Source: Halobacterium zhouii (GTDB taxonomy: Archaea > Halobacteriota > Halobacteria > Halobacteriales > Halobacteriaceae). From it: a stretch of 64,000 nucleotides of DNA. Positions 43,503-50,276 of this stretch are shown in pieces (positions within the stretch are counted from its first letter, which is position 1; each line of letters opens with the position of its first letter). The DNA is taken from assembly GCF_021249405.1 (NCBI RefSeq), contig NZ_CP089593.1:1860001-1924000 (forward strand), given 5' to 3'. The notes under the pieces were generated by a model. The model saw nothing but the letters and a program-made list of their open reading frames with translations, ran no database searches and had not been told where the DNA came from. Made by a program: the position numbers and the translations under genes.

Positions 43503-43600
43503 GGCGGAACGAGTGGGCCGAAGCGGATGTCGGCGGAACGAGTGGGCCGAAGCGGATGTCGGCGGAACGAGTGGGGCGAAACGGGTGTCGGCGGAACGAG
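43503..43600. repeat. 29-bp tandem repeats after the Lrp gene
   Basis: The unit ggcggaacgagtgggccgaa plus gcggatgtc is exact at 43503-43531 and 43532-43560. It has three mismatches at 43561-43589, and a fourth copy starts at 43590 but stops after 11 bp. There are no spacers between units, so it is not a CRISPR array. It lies 22 bp after the Lrp stop codon, in a convergent intergenic space. Confidence 0.85.
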
Positions 43601-43615
43601 TCGTCGACGGAACTG

Positions 43616-43690
43616 CTGGTAGTGTCAGAACTACTCGTGGCTGGTAGTGTCAGAACTACTCGTGGCTGGTAGTGTCAGAACTGTTCGTGG
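43616..43690. repeat. 25-bp tandem repeats that include a stop codon
   Basis: The unit ctggtagtgtcagaactact plus cgtgg is present at 43616-43640 and 43641-43665, and with two changes at 43666-43690. The last unit contains the final codons and TGA of the PHP gene (reverse strand). The others repeat that gene end further downstream, with the coding-side Gln codon changed to a stop. Confidence 0.85.
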
Positions 43691-44334
43691 TGACCCTTCC
43701 GAGCGTGGAGCCTGTCGTACACGCGTGAGAGCGCGCGTGACACGGGGTCGCGACTGAACGCCGGTTCGACGTGTCCCCCGCGGATGGCGTCGGCGACGTC
43801 GGCCGGGGCGAGCGACTCGGCGTCGACGCGCGTGTACGACCGGCCGACCTCGAAGGGATAGTGGGCGTCACTCCCGCCGACGAGCGGGAGCGCGCGGTCC
43901 GCGGCCACCTCGCGGGCGGCGTCCCACGCGCGCCTGCTCTTCCCGTTGAGTTCCACGGCGTCGAAGTCGGCGTCGCTGTGACGTACCTTCGACCGGCGGA
44001 ACGGGTGCGGGAGGATGACCGCGCAGTCCCGGTCGTGTGCCATCGACACCACCGCGTTCGGGGTGAGCTCCCCGGGCCGCGTGCGCCTCGGCGGGTCCGG
44101 GCCGACGACCAGAACGTGGCCCTCGGTCGTCGTCACCTCGATGCCGGGGATGGAGGCGACGCCGCCGCCCTCGAACGGCGTGCAGTAGTCGTGGTTCGTG
44201 AGCGCGACACCGTCGAGGCCCCGGGCACGTGCCGCGAGCGCGAGTAGTCGATAGCCGAACGGGTCGAACGCAGTGCCCGCGCGTTCGAATCCGTGGAAGA
44301 ACCGAGTGTGCGCGTGGAGATCGACGGCGTACAT
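43675..44334 (-). CDS. PHP-domain metal-dependent phosphoesterase
   Basis: 219 residues (MYAVDLHAHTRFFHGFERAG). PHP metal ligands are seen in DLHAHTRFFHG (near residue 5), LTNHDYCTPFEG (46), IPGIEVTTTEGHVLVVG (63), ILPHPFRRSKV (108) and VGGSDAHYPFEVG (153). Such proteins hydrolyse phosphoesters or nucleotides; the substrate is unknown. It ends in HHEQF inside a 25-bp tandem repeat. It is divergent from the lipid-kinase-like gene, 53 bp apart. Confidence 0.88.
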   Translation of the reverse strand: MYAVDLHAHTRFFHGFERAGTAFDPFGYRLLALAARARGLDGVALTNHDYCTPFEGGGVASIPGIEVTTTEGHVLVVGPDPPRRTRPGELTPNAVVSMAHDRDCAVILPHPFRRSKVRHSDADFDAVELNGKSRRAWDAAREVAADRALPLVGGSDAHYPFEVGRSYTRVDAESLAPADVADAIRGGHVEPAFSRDPVSRALSRVYDRLHARKGHHEQF

Positions 44335-44387
44335 GCGTGGTTGTTGTCCAGCTATTACTTTTGGTGTTGCGGGCCGTTCGAACGCTC

Positions 44388-45287
44388 ATGGCGAGTCACG
44401 TCCTCGTCCTCAATCCCGTGTGCGGTGACGGGCAACACGCCGAACGCGTGCACGACATCGCCGCCATTCGAGGATACGACGTCCGCGAAACGAAGGCAGA
44501 AGGCGACGGTGTGAAGTTCGCACGCGACGCCGCCGACGACGGGGCGAGCGTCGTGGCGGCCTGCGGCGGCGACGGCACCGTCAACGAGGTCGTACGCGGC
44601 CTCGACGACGCCGACGCGCTCGACAGCGTGACCTTCGGTGTCGTCCCCTGTGGCACTGGTAATAACTTCGCCGGCAACATCGGCGTCACCGAAATCGACC
44701 AGGCCTTCGACGTCCTCGAGGACGGCGACGAGCGCCGCATCGACCTCGGATACGCCGACGACCAGTTGTTCGTGAACTCGTGTATCGCCGGCGTCCCCGC
44801 GGACGCCAGTCACAAGACGTCGAGCAATTCGAAGCAACGACTCGGCGTGCTCGCGTACGTGCTGACGCTCCTGCAGGAGGTGACCGACTACAGCGGCCTC
44901 GAACTCACGCTCATCGACCAGCACGGCGAGGAACATTGGGCGGGAAGCGCGGCCGTCGTGTTCGTCGGCAACGTTCGCCGGGCGAGCGCACAGCGCGTCA
45001 AGCAGGCTAACGCCGAAGACGGTCTCTTCGACGTCACCATCGTCGAACAGGTCCCCCCGACGAAGCTACTCCGGGCGGCTACCGTCGAGCGCCTGTTCGG
45101 TGAAGACGAGGAGTACGTCACCCGCATACTCTCCCAGAGCCTCACCATCACCGTCCACGAGAACGACCCGGTGACATTCAGTCTGGACGGCGAACCGCTC
45201 GAGGCCAACACGGTCGAGTTCACCGTTCGGGAGAAGGCGCTCCGCGTCCGGGTCGGGGACGACTACCGGCCCGACCCGAACGGATGA
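44388..45287 (+). CDS. YegS/diacylglycerol kinase-family lipid kinase
   Basis: 299 residues (MASHVLVLNPVCGDGQHAER). The catalytic-domain signature is AACGGDGTVNEVVRGLDD near residue 62, followed by VVPCGTGNNFAGNIG near 86. The second domain is a beta-sandwich with DGLFDVTIVEQVPPTKLLRA, and the end reads FSLDGEPLEANTVEFTVREK. Members phosphorylate lipid headgroups or sphingoid/diacylglycerol-like alcohols; in archaea the substrate is probably a glycerolipid or isoprenoid alcohol. A ttactttt element near 44356 may serve both divergent genes. Confidence 0.88.
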   Translation: MASHVLVLNPVCGDGQHAERVHDIAAIRGYDVRETKAEGDGVKFARDAADDGASVVAACGGDGTVNEVVRGLDDADALDSVTFGVVPCGTGNNFAGNIGVTEIDQAFDVLEDGDERRIDLGYADDQLFVNSCIAGVPADASHKTSSNSKQRLGVLAYVLTLLQEVTDYSGLELTLIDQHGEEHWAGSAAVVFVGNVRRASAQRVKQANAEDGLFDVTIVEQVPPTKLLRAATVERLFGEDEEYVTRILSQSLTITVHENDPVTFSLDGEPLEANTVEFTVREKALRVRVGDDYRPDPNG

Positions 45288-45369
45288 AAGCAGGGAACGA
45301 CGCACGCGAGTGGAAGCGTCATCGGCTAGAGTCGAAGCGCTATTGACCCAGGTCCCCCTCCGTTCGGGC

Positions 45370-45993
45370 ATGAGCGAGACGCAGTCCGACGTTCCGGCCG
45401 AGTCCTCCCGGGACGACGAAACCGCGGAGAACGCCGAACAGGACGTCGTCACTGTCGACGAGTTCGACGAGAAGCAGGGGATGGCGAACCGTCTCGACGC
45501 ACACATGGGCGACGGCATCCGCCACCGCGCGTTCACCTGCATGCTGTTCGACGAGGACGGACGCCTCCTGCTCGCACAGCGCGCCGCCCGCAAGCGCCTC
45601 TGGGACACGCACTGGGACGGCACCGTCGCCAGCCACCCGGTCGAGGGCCAGAGCCAGGCGGAAGCTACTCGCGAGCGACTCGAGGAGGAACTCGGCATCA
45701 CGCCCGACCAGTACGACGACCTGGAGGTCACCGACCGCTTCGAGTACAAGCGCCACTACATCGACGAGGGCGTGGAGTGGGAGGTCTGTGCGGTGCTCAA
45801 GGCGACGCTCACGGACACCAGCCTCGACCCGGACCCCGAGGAGGTCGGCGGCGTGCTCTGGGCGGACTACGAGGACGTCCACGAGAACCCCCGGTACTAC
45901 CGCCAGCTCCGCCTCTGCCCGTGGTTCGAGATCTCGATGCGCAGGGACTTCGAGGGGGACGCCGACCCCGTCCCGGACGGAACTCGGGAATAG
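45370..45993 (+). CDS. idi: Type 1 isopentenyl-diphosphate isomerase-like Nudix protein (catalytic Cys replaced)
   Basis: 207 residues. An acidic N-terminal arm (1-38) precedes the Nudix fold (HRAFTCMLFDEDGRLLLAQR; EATRERLEEELGI). It matches type 1 IDI, with VEWEVC carrying the two conserved glutamates (Glu136, Glu138). The position of the catalytic cysteine of E. coli IDI (SVCGHP) is TVASHP here, so Ala87 replaces it. It sits 83 bp after the lipid-kinase-like gene. If active it interconverts IPP and DMAPP for isoprenoid lipids, but activity without that Cys is in question. The ATG at 45370 was chosen because upstream codons read as non-coding. Confidence 0.85.
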   Translation: MSETQSDVPAESSRDDETAENAEQDVVTVDEFDEKQGMANRLDAHMGDGIRHRAFTCMLFDEDGRLLLAQRAARKRLWDTHWDGTVASHPVEGQSQAEATRERLEEELGITPDQYDDLEVTDRFEYKRHYIDEGVEWEVCAVLKATLTDTSLDPDPEEVGGVLWADYEDVHENPRYYRQLRLCPWFEISMRRDFEGDADPVPDGTRE

Positions 45994-46047
45994 CGGCCGG
46001 GCGACAGCCCCGAATAGCCTTTTCTCGCCGCCACCCGAACAGCCGGT

Positions 46048-46464
46048 GTGCTCGTGTTGACGCGGGCGGCCTACGACGCGGTACTCGACCACGCTCAGGT
46101 GGACGTGCCGCGGGAAGCCTGTGGCGTGCTGGTCGGCCGCGAGCAGGACGGCGAGCGACACGTCGAGGAGGTCCGCCGGGTGCCGAACGTCTCCGAGACG
46201 CCGCGCGTCGCGTACGAACTCGACCCGGAGGCGACGCTCGCAGCGTTCGACGACGCAGAGGCGGCGGGCCGGGACGTACTCGGATTCTACCACTCCCACC
46301 CCTCAGGGCCGGTCCGGATGAGTGCACGGGACCGCGAGCAGGCGTCGTGGCCGGGGCGCGTCTACGTGCTCGTCTCGCTCGCAGCGCGCCCGCCAGTGCT
46401 CGACGCGTGGACCTGGACCGGCGAAGCGTTCGAGCGCGAGGCGGTCACTGTACGCGGAACGTAG
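46048..46464 (+). CDS. JAMM/MPN+ metalloprotease, desampylase candidate
   Basis: 138 residues, GTG start at 46048. The JAMM zinc site is complete: Glu in PREACGVLVGRE (near residue 24), then GFYHSHPSGPVRMSARDREQ (near 78), which gives the H-x-H-P-x-G and the distal Ser and Asp. A single-domain JAMM protein of this size in haloarchaea is the desampylase type (HvJAMM1), which removes ubiquitin-like SAMP proteins or acts in sulfur transfer. It lies 54 bp after the IDI-like gene on the same strand. Confidence 0.85.
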   Translation: MLVLTRAAYDAVLDHAQVDVPREACGVLVGREQDGERHVEEVRRVPNVSETPRVAYELDPEATLAAFDDAEAAGRDVLGFYHSHPSGPVRMSARDREQASWPGRVYVLVSLAARPPVLDAWTWTGEAFEREAVTVRGT

Positions 46465-46505
46465 AACGGGACTGCTGGCAGACTGCGGTCCAGACGCCGA
46501 CCGGT

Positions 46506-46811
46506 CTATCGCCGCACCGCCGTCCAGACGCCGACTGCCCCCATGAGGAGCGCGGGAATCATCGGAATCGCGAGGTAGGTGTCCCTGAATCCAAGCCCGA
46601 AACTCCCCGGACCGACGAAGTAGAGGTACGCGGGCGCCAGGATTCCGGAGACGACGAGCGCGGCGACGACGAGCCACTGCCGCCGCCGGCTCATGTCGGT
46701 CTCCGCTTTCGGTTCGGCCGGTTCTCCGGTGGCACCGCCAGCCTCTCCAGCGGTGTCGCCCGCTGGGGCGTCGTCGGAGTCAACGTCCTCGGGTTCGTAG
46801 ACGGAGCGCAT
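46506..46811 (-). CDS. Small haloarchaeal membrane protein with acidic N-terminus
   Basis: 101 residues (MRSVYEPEDVDSDDAPAGDT). The first 38 residues are acidic, rich in Ala, Gly and Pro, and then basic (MSRRRQWL). Two membrane segments follow (VVAALVVSGILAPAYLYFVG and the C-terminal IPMIPALLMGAVGVWTAVRR). Its ATG overlaps the last codon of the dehydrogenase gene upstream (46811), so the two are co-transcribed. The function is unknown. Confidence 0.7.
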   Translation of the reverse strand: MRSVYEPEDVDSDDAPAGDTAGEAGGATGEPAEPKAETDMSRRRQWLVVAALVVSGILAPAYLYFVGPGSFGLGFRDTYLAIPMIPALLMGAVGVWTAVRR

Positions 46812-47851
46812 CAGTACTCGCTGTCGGGTTTTACGACTACCTTCCCAAAGCCTTCGCGGTTCTCCAGTGCCTCGTGGGCGCGCGCCGTCTCGCTCATCGG
46901 GAGGACGTCCCGGATTCGGACGTCGAACGTGCCGTCCCAGACGAGTTCGAGGACGTCGTCGACCTCCCCCGGCGTCGCCATCGTCGAACCGAGCACGGAA
47001 AGGTGGTTCCAGAACAACCGCTGGACGTGCGTCTCCGGCTTCCCGCCGGTGGTGGCGCCACAGGTGACCAGCCGACCGCCCTTCGCGAGCGACTTCAGGG
47101 AGTCGTCCCACGTCGCCTCGCCGACGTGGTCCACGACCACGTCCACGCCGCGCTTCCCGGTCTCCTCGCGGATGGTGCGGGCGAAGTCCTCGGACTCGTA
47201 GTTGACGACGTGGTCGGCACCGATCTCCTCGGCGTACTGGAGTTTCTCGTCGGTGCTCGCGGTCGCCCACACCTCCGCCCCAGCGTACTTCGCGATCTGG
47301 ACCGCAGCGTGCCCGACGCCGCCGCTCGCGCCGAGCACGAGCACGGACTCCCCGGGGTCGACGTCAGCGCGCGTGACGAGCATCCGCCACGCCGTCTGGA
47401 AGACGAGCGGCGCGGCCGCCGCCGTCTCCCAGTCCACGTGCTCGGGCACCGGGACGAGGTTGTCCTCGGGCACCGCAGCGAGTTCGCTGTGTACCCCGGG
47501 GACGTGCTCGCCGAGGACGTGGAAGGACGTGCACAGCGGATAGTCGCCGTCCCGGCAGAACTCACACTCCCCGCAGAAGACGCCGGCGGAGACAGCGACG
47601 CGGTCCCCCTCCTCGAATCGCGTGACGTCCGCGCCGGTCTCCACGACGACGCCCGCCGCGTCGCTCCCCGGCACGTGGGGCATCTCCAGGTCGAGGCCCG
47701 GCAACCCCCGGCGCGTCCACACGTCCAGGTGGTTGAGCGCCCCCGCCTTCACGTCCACCAGCACGTCGTCCCGTCCGACGTCGGGGTCCGGCACCTCACC
47801 GTAGTCGATGACGTCCGTCTCCCCGTGTCCGTCGAGGCGTACTGCCTGCAT
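46811..47851 (-). CDS. Zinc-binding dehydrogenase (MDR family, alcohol dehydrogenase-like)
   Basis: 346 residues (MQAVRLDGHGETDVIDYGEV). It has the structural zinc site with four cysteines in GVFCGECEFCRDGDYPLC near residue 92, and HVPGSDAAGVVVE near 60. The cofactor loop is VLVLGASGGVGHAAVQIAKY near 168. The catalytic-zinc Cys of classic alcohol dehydrogenases is replaced near residue 40 (ALNHLDVWTRRG). It is therefore closer to quinone-oxidoreductase-like members. The substrate is unknown. Confidence 0.88.
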   Translation of the reverse strand: MQAVRLDGHGETDVIDYGEVPDPDVGRDDVLVDVKAGALNHLDVWTRRGLPGLDLEMPHVPGSDAAGVVVETGADVTRFEEGDRVAVSAGVFCGECEFCRDGDYPLCTSFHVLGEHVPGVHSELAAVPEDNLVPVPEHVDWETAAAAPLVFQTAWRMLVTRADVDPGESVLVLGASGGVGHAAVQIAKYAGAEVWATASTDEKLQYAEEIGADHVVNYESEDFARTIREETGKRGVDVVVDHVGEATWDDSLKSLAKGGRLVTCGATTGGKPETHVQRLFWNHLSVLGSTMATPGEVDDVLELVWDGTFDVRIRDVLPMSETARAHEALENREGFGKVVVKPDSEY

Positions 47852-48216
47852 AGAAGGACGGTGCGTGGCCGTCGCCAAAACTGTAGGGTAACGAGTCTTC
47901 TCGTACCAAGCGGACTCGTCGTCACTGCCAACGCCGAGAAAGCCCCACCACACGCCGGCTGAACAACCGGCATCGGGTGGGACTGAAAGGGGCGAGGCTG
48001 TGGACGAAGGCAGGCGACGCAAGCACTGGAACGACCGAACGCAGTGAGGGAGTGAAGGGCGCAGCGAGCCTCCCGAGTCCACAGCCTCGGGGCTTTCTCA
48101 GCGGCAAAAATCACAACGCGAGCAGCGGTAGCGGTAGAGACGAAAACACGAACCAGTCCGACTACAGAGCACGCAAGCAGCGTACGTTTTTCCCCGCGGG
48201 GTTCGTTGACATGCGC
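47852..48216. other. 365-bp spacer between the dehydrogenase and moaB
   Basis: The spacer is mostly the structured repeat 47936-48099. The last 117 bp (48100-48216) contain an AT-richer stretch (aaaaatcacaacg; tacgttttt) that should hold the moaB promoter. No further gene is supported. Confidence 0.6.
47936..48099 (+). repeat. Dispersed structured repeat, copy C (most complete single copy)
   Basis: A 164-bp element closed by an 11-bp perfect inverted repeat, gagaaagcccc (47936-47946) and ggggctttctc (48089-48099). Inside are a 5' hairpin (ccacc/ggtgg enclosing gccgg/ccggc), the signature gtgggactgaaaggggc, the main stem ggctgtggac (47996-48005) to gtccacagcc (48077-48086), the core gaaggcaggcgacgcaagca, and inner helices cactg/cagtg and gggag/ctccc. 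The stem sequence differs from copies A and B2 while pairing is kept, as expected of a selected RNA or DNA fold. No protein is encoded. It lies in the spacer between the dehydrogenase and moaB. Confidence 0.85.
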
Positions 48217-48870
48217 ATGGTCGACTTCCAGTCCCGGGAAACGCGGCGCGACGACCACGTGAAAGACCCGGACGACGAGGGAGAGGAGTCCGGCGACTTC
48301 GAACCAGCGGAGTCCGAACCAGCGAGCGACGAGGACTCCCACGACGAACAGGAGGTCCACCACGACCACCACCACCACGACGTGGAGTGCGTCGGCGTGG
48401 CGGTGCTCACAGTGTCGTCGTCGCGGTCGCTGGACGACGACCCGGCGGGCGACGCCATCGAGGCGGCGTTCGAGGCGGACGGCGGCGAGGTTGTGATGCG
48501 GGAGCTCATCGCGGACGGCTACGACCGCGTGCAGAGCGCCGTGGACAACCTCGCTTCGCGCGGTGACGTCGACGTCGTCGTGACGACCGGCGGCACGGGC
48601 GTGACGCCCGACGACGTCACCGTCGAAGCCGTCGAGGTGCTGTTCGACAAGGAACTTCCGGGGTTCGGAGAGCTGTTCCGGTTGCTCTCCTACGACGAGA
48701 TAGGGACGAAGGTCGTCGGCACGCGTGCGACGGCGGGTGTCGCAGACGGCACGCCCGTGTTCTGCCTCCCGGGGAGCGAGAACGCCGCGCGTCTCGGCAG
48801 CGAACAGATCGTCGTCCCGGAAGCGGGCCACCTCGCGGGACTCGCGAACCCGGACGAGGACGAGGAGTAG
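48217..48870 (+). CDS. moaB: MoaB/MogA-family molybdopterin protein with His-rich N-terminal extension
   Basis: 217 residues from the ATG at 48217 (MVDFQSRETRRDDHVKDPDD). Residues 1-60 form an acidic extension ending in the histidine cluster HHDHHHHD (near 49-56). The MoaB fold follows: GVAVLTVSSSRSLDDDPAGD, VVVTTGGTGVTPDDVTVEAV (the nucleotide-binding GGTG) and IGTKVVGTRATAGVADGTPV. MoaB proteins adenylate molybdopterin. The His cluster suggests metal binding; that is inference. The next gene starts 5 bp after its stop. Confidence 0.9.
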   Translation: MVDFQSRETRRDDHVKDPDDEGEESGDFEPAESEPASDEDSHDEQEVHHDHHHHDVECVGVAVLTVSSSRSLDDDPAGDAIEAAFEADGGEVVMRELIADGYDRVQSAVDNLASRGDVDVVVTTGGTGVTPDDVTVEAVEVLFDKELPGFGELFRLLSYDEIGTKVVGTRATAGVADGTPVFCLPGSENAARLGSEQIVVPEAGHLAGLANPDEDEE

Positions 48871-48874
48871 TTCG

Positions 48875-49597
48875 GTGCCCGGGAAGCAAGCCCTCCGCGA
48901 GCGCGTGTGGGACGACCTGGAGGAGTCGGGCGAAGCGCGCTTCCCGTTCCCGCCACACGGCCGCATTCCGAACTTCGCGGGCGCGAGCGACGCCGCCGAC
49001 CTGCTCGCCGCACAACCCGAGTGGGAGGGGGCGGACACCGTGAAGGCGAACCCGGACGCGCCCCAACTCCCCGCCCGCCGGCGTGCGCTCCGCGACGGCA
49101 AGACCGTCTACATGGCGGTGCCGCGGCTCCGCGACGAGAAGTGTTTTCTCGAACTCGACCCCGACCGCATCGACCCCGAGGAGTACGACGCCGCGCCCGC
49201 GCTGTCGAACGTCGACGACTACGCCGACCAGGTGCGTCCGGACGCGCTCCCGCACGTCGACCTCGTGCTCTCCGGGAGCGTCGTGGTGACGGCAGCCGGC
49301 GCTCGCGTCGGGAAGGGCGAGGGGTTCAGCGACCTCGAGTTCGCCATCCTCTCGGACCTCGGCCTCGTGGACGACGAGACGACTGTGGCGACGACGGTCC
49401 ACGAGCGCCAGGTCGTCGATAGCGGCGAGGTGACGCCGGATGCCCACGACGTTCCAATGGACCTCGTCGTGACCCCCGAGCGCGTGATTCGCACGGACAG
49501 CGAGTACGACCGGCCAGCGGGCGTCGACTGGGACGCACTCGACGAGGAGCAGATTGAGGAGATGCCGGTTCTGGAGCGTCTGCAAGCCGAACTTTAA
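48875..49597 (+). CDS. 5-formyltetrahydrofolate cyclo-ligase family protein
   Basis: 240 residues, GTG start at 48875. Family marks: an N-terminal basic KQALRERVWDDLEESG, RIPNFAGASDAADLL near 30, and VKANPDAPQLPARRRAL. The late glycine motif GARVGKGEGFSDLEFAILSD replaces the usual GxGGGYYD form. The protein likely recycles 5-formyl-THF or acts on another folate-like substrate. It is 5 bp after moaB, so they are probably co-transcribed. The C-terminal half (RTDSEYDRPAGVDWDALDEE) is haloarchaea-like. Confidence 0.85.
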   Translation: MPGKQALRERVWDDLEESGEARFPFPPHGRIPNFAGASDAADLLAAQPEWEGADTVKANPDAPQLPARRRALRDGKTVYMAVPRLRDEKCFLELDPDRIDPEEYDAAPALSNVDDYADQVRPDALPHVDLVLSGSVVVTAAGARVGKGEGFSDLEFAILSDLGLVDDETTVATTVHERQVVDSGEVTPDAHDVPMDLVVTPERVIRTDSEYDRPAGVDWDALDEEQIEEMPVLERLQAEL

Positions 49598-49598
49598 A
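49593..49598 (+). promoter_or_regulatory. TATA box overlapping the end of the cyclo-ligase gene
   Basis: tttaaa is centred about 29 bp before the ATG at 49625 and includes the TAA stop of the upstream gene, predicting a short or absent leader. Confidence 0.55.
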
Positions 49599-49624
49599 CC
49601 GGATAGCGACGTACTCCTGTCTGA

Positions 49625-49900
49625 ATGGCGTCCACGGACGACGGCAGCATGGCCGACTTGCGGGCAGACGGCGGAGACGCGAGTTCGGCGGACGTAGAAG
49701 CGGCGAAAACGCACGCAGTTGCGGCGGTCGACGGCGACCCTGAGTGTGTGCTCTGCTCGAGCGCTGCGGACTACTTCCTCTTCGAGGCGGGCCACGTCGA
49801 ACAGTTCGTCTGCTGGGAACACGTCAGTCCGCACTCCGCGGCCGTCGAGGGTGACCCCGAGGAGACGCCCGAGGGAAGGCCGGTCGCACTCGAACTGTAA
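49625..49900 (+). CDS. Small haloarchaeal protein with C-x2-C ... C-x2-H site
   Basis: 91 residues (MASTDDGSMADLRADGGDAS). The putative metal site is ECVLCSSAADYFL then QFVCWEHVS, a Cys4-like or Cys3-His zinc ribbon. The N-terminal 35 residues are acidic and low-complexity; ATG 49649 is an alternative start. The function is unknown. It is tightly convergent with the cupin gene, with one base between the stop codons. Confidence 0.68.
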   Translation: MASTDDGSMADLRADGGDASSADVEAAKTHAVAAVDGDPECVLCSSAADYFLFEAGHVEQFVCWEHVSPHSAAVEGDPEETPEGRPVALEL

Positions 49901-49901
49901 A

Positions 49902-50216
49902 CTACTCCATCGGCCCCATCGTCGCCGTGAACAGCGTCTGGTCGTCGGTGTCGTTGCGCGCGCCGTGGGGCGATTCGCGCTCGTGAACGACGACGCCGGG
50001 GGCGGCAATCTCCTCCTCGTCGTCCTCGGCGACGACGGTGATTCGGCCCTCCAGGACGTGGAAGACGTTCGTCTGCTCGGCGTGTTCGTGGGTGTCGACC
50101 TCGGCGCCGGGGCCGAGCGCGAACGCCTTCACGAGCAGGTCCGACGAATAGTACAGTTCCGTGGTCTGGACTTTCTTCGGCGCCGGGTTCAGGTCGGGGT
50201 AGCGATCGAGTCCCAT
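49902..50216 (-). CDS. Single-domain cupin protein
   Basis: 104 residues from the ATG at 50216 (MGLDRYPDLNPAPKKVQTTE). The cupin motif 1 is ALGPGAEVDTHEHAEQTNVF (His42, His44 and Gln/Glu as metal ligands), and motif 2 is GVVVHERESPHGARN. It is a small metal-binding sugar- or acid-binding fold of unknown substrate. Confidence 0.85.
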   Translation of the reverse strand: MGLDRYPDLNPAPKKVQTTELYYSSDLLVKAFALGPGAEVDTHEHAEQTNVFHVLEGRITVVAEDDEEEIAAPGVVVHERESPHGARNDTDDQTLFTATMGPME

Positions 50217-50276
50217 GCCGTGAACGACGGCGGGCACAGCCTTAGGCGTCCGGGCCGCCAGGCAGAAACGGGCACG

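Noticed and set aside
43503..43690. CRISPR array
   Set aside because: Direct repeats of 29 and 25 bp are contiguous with no unique spacers, and no cas genes are in the window.
47922..48107. Short reverse-strand frames inside repeat copy C
   Set aside because: Repeat-derived translation without start signal; the same peptide-like strings appear from copies A and B.
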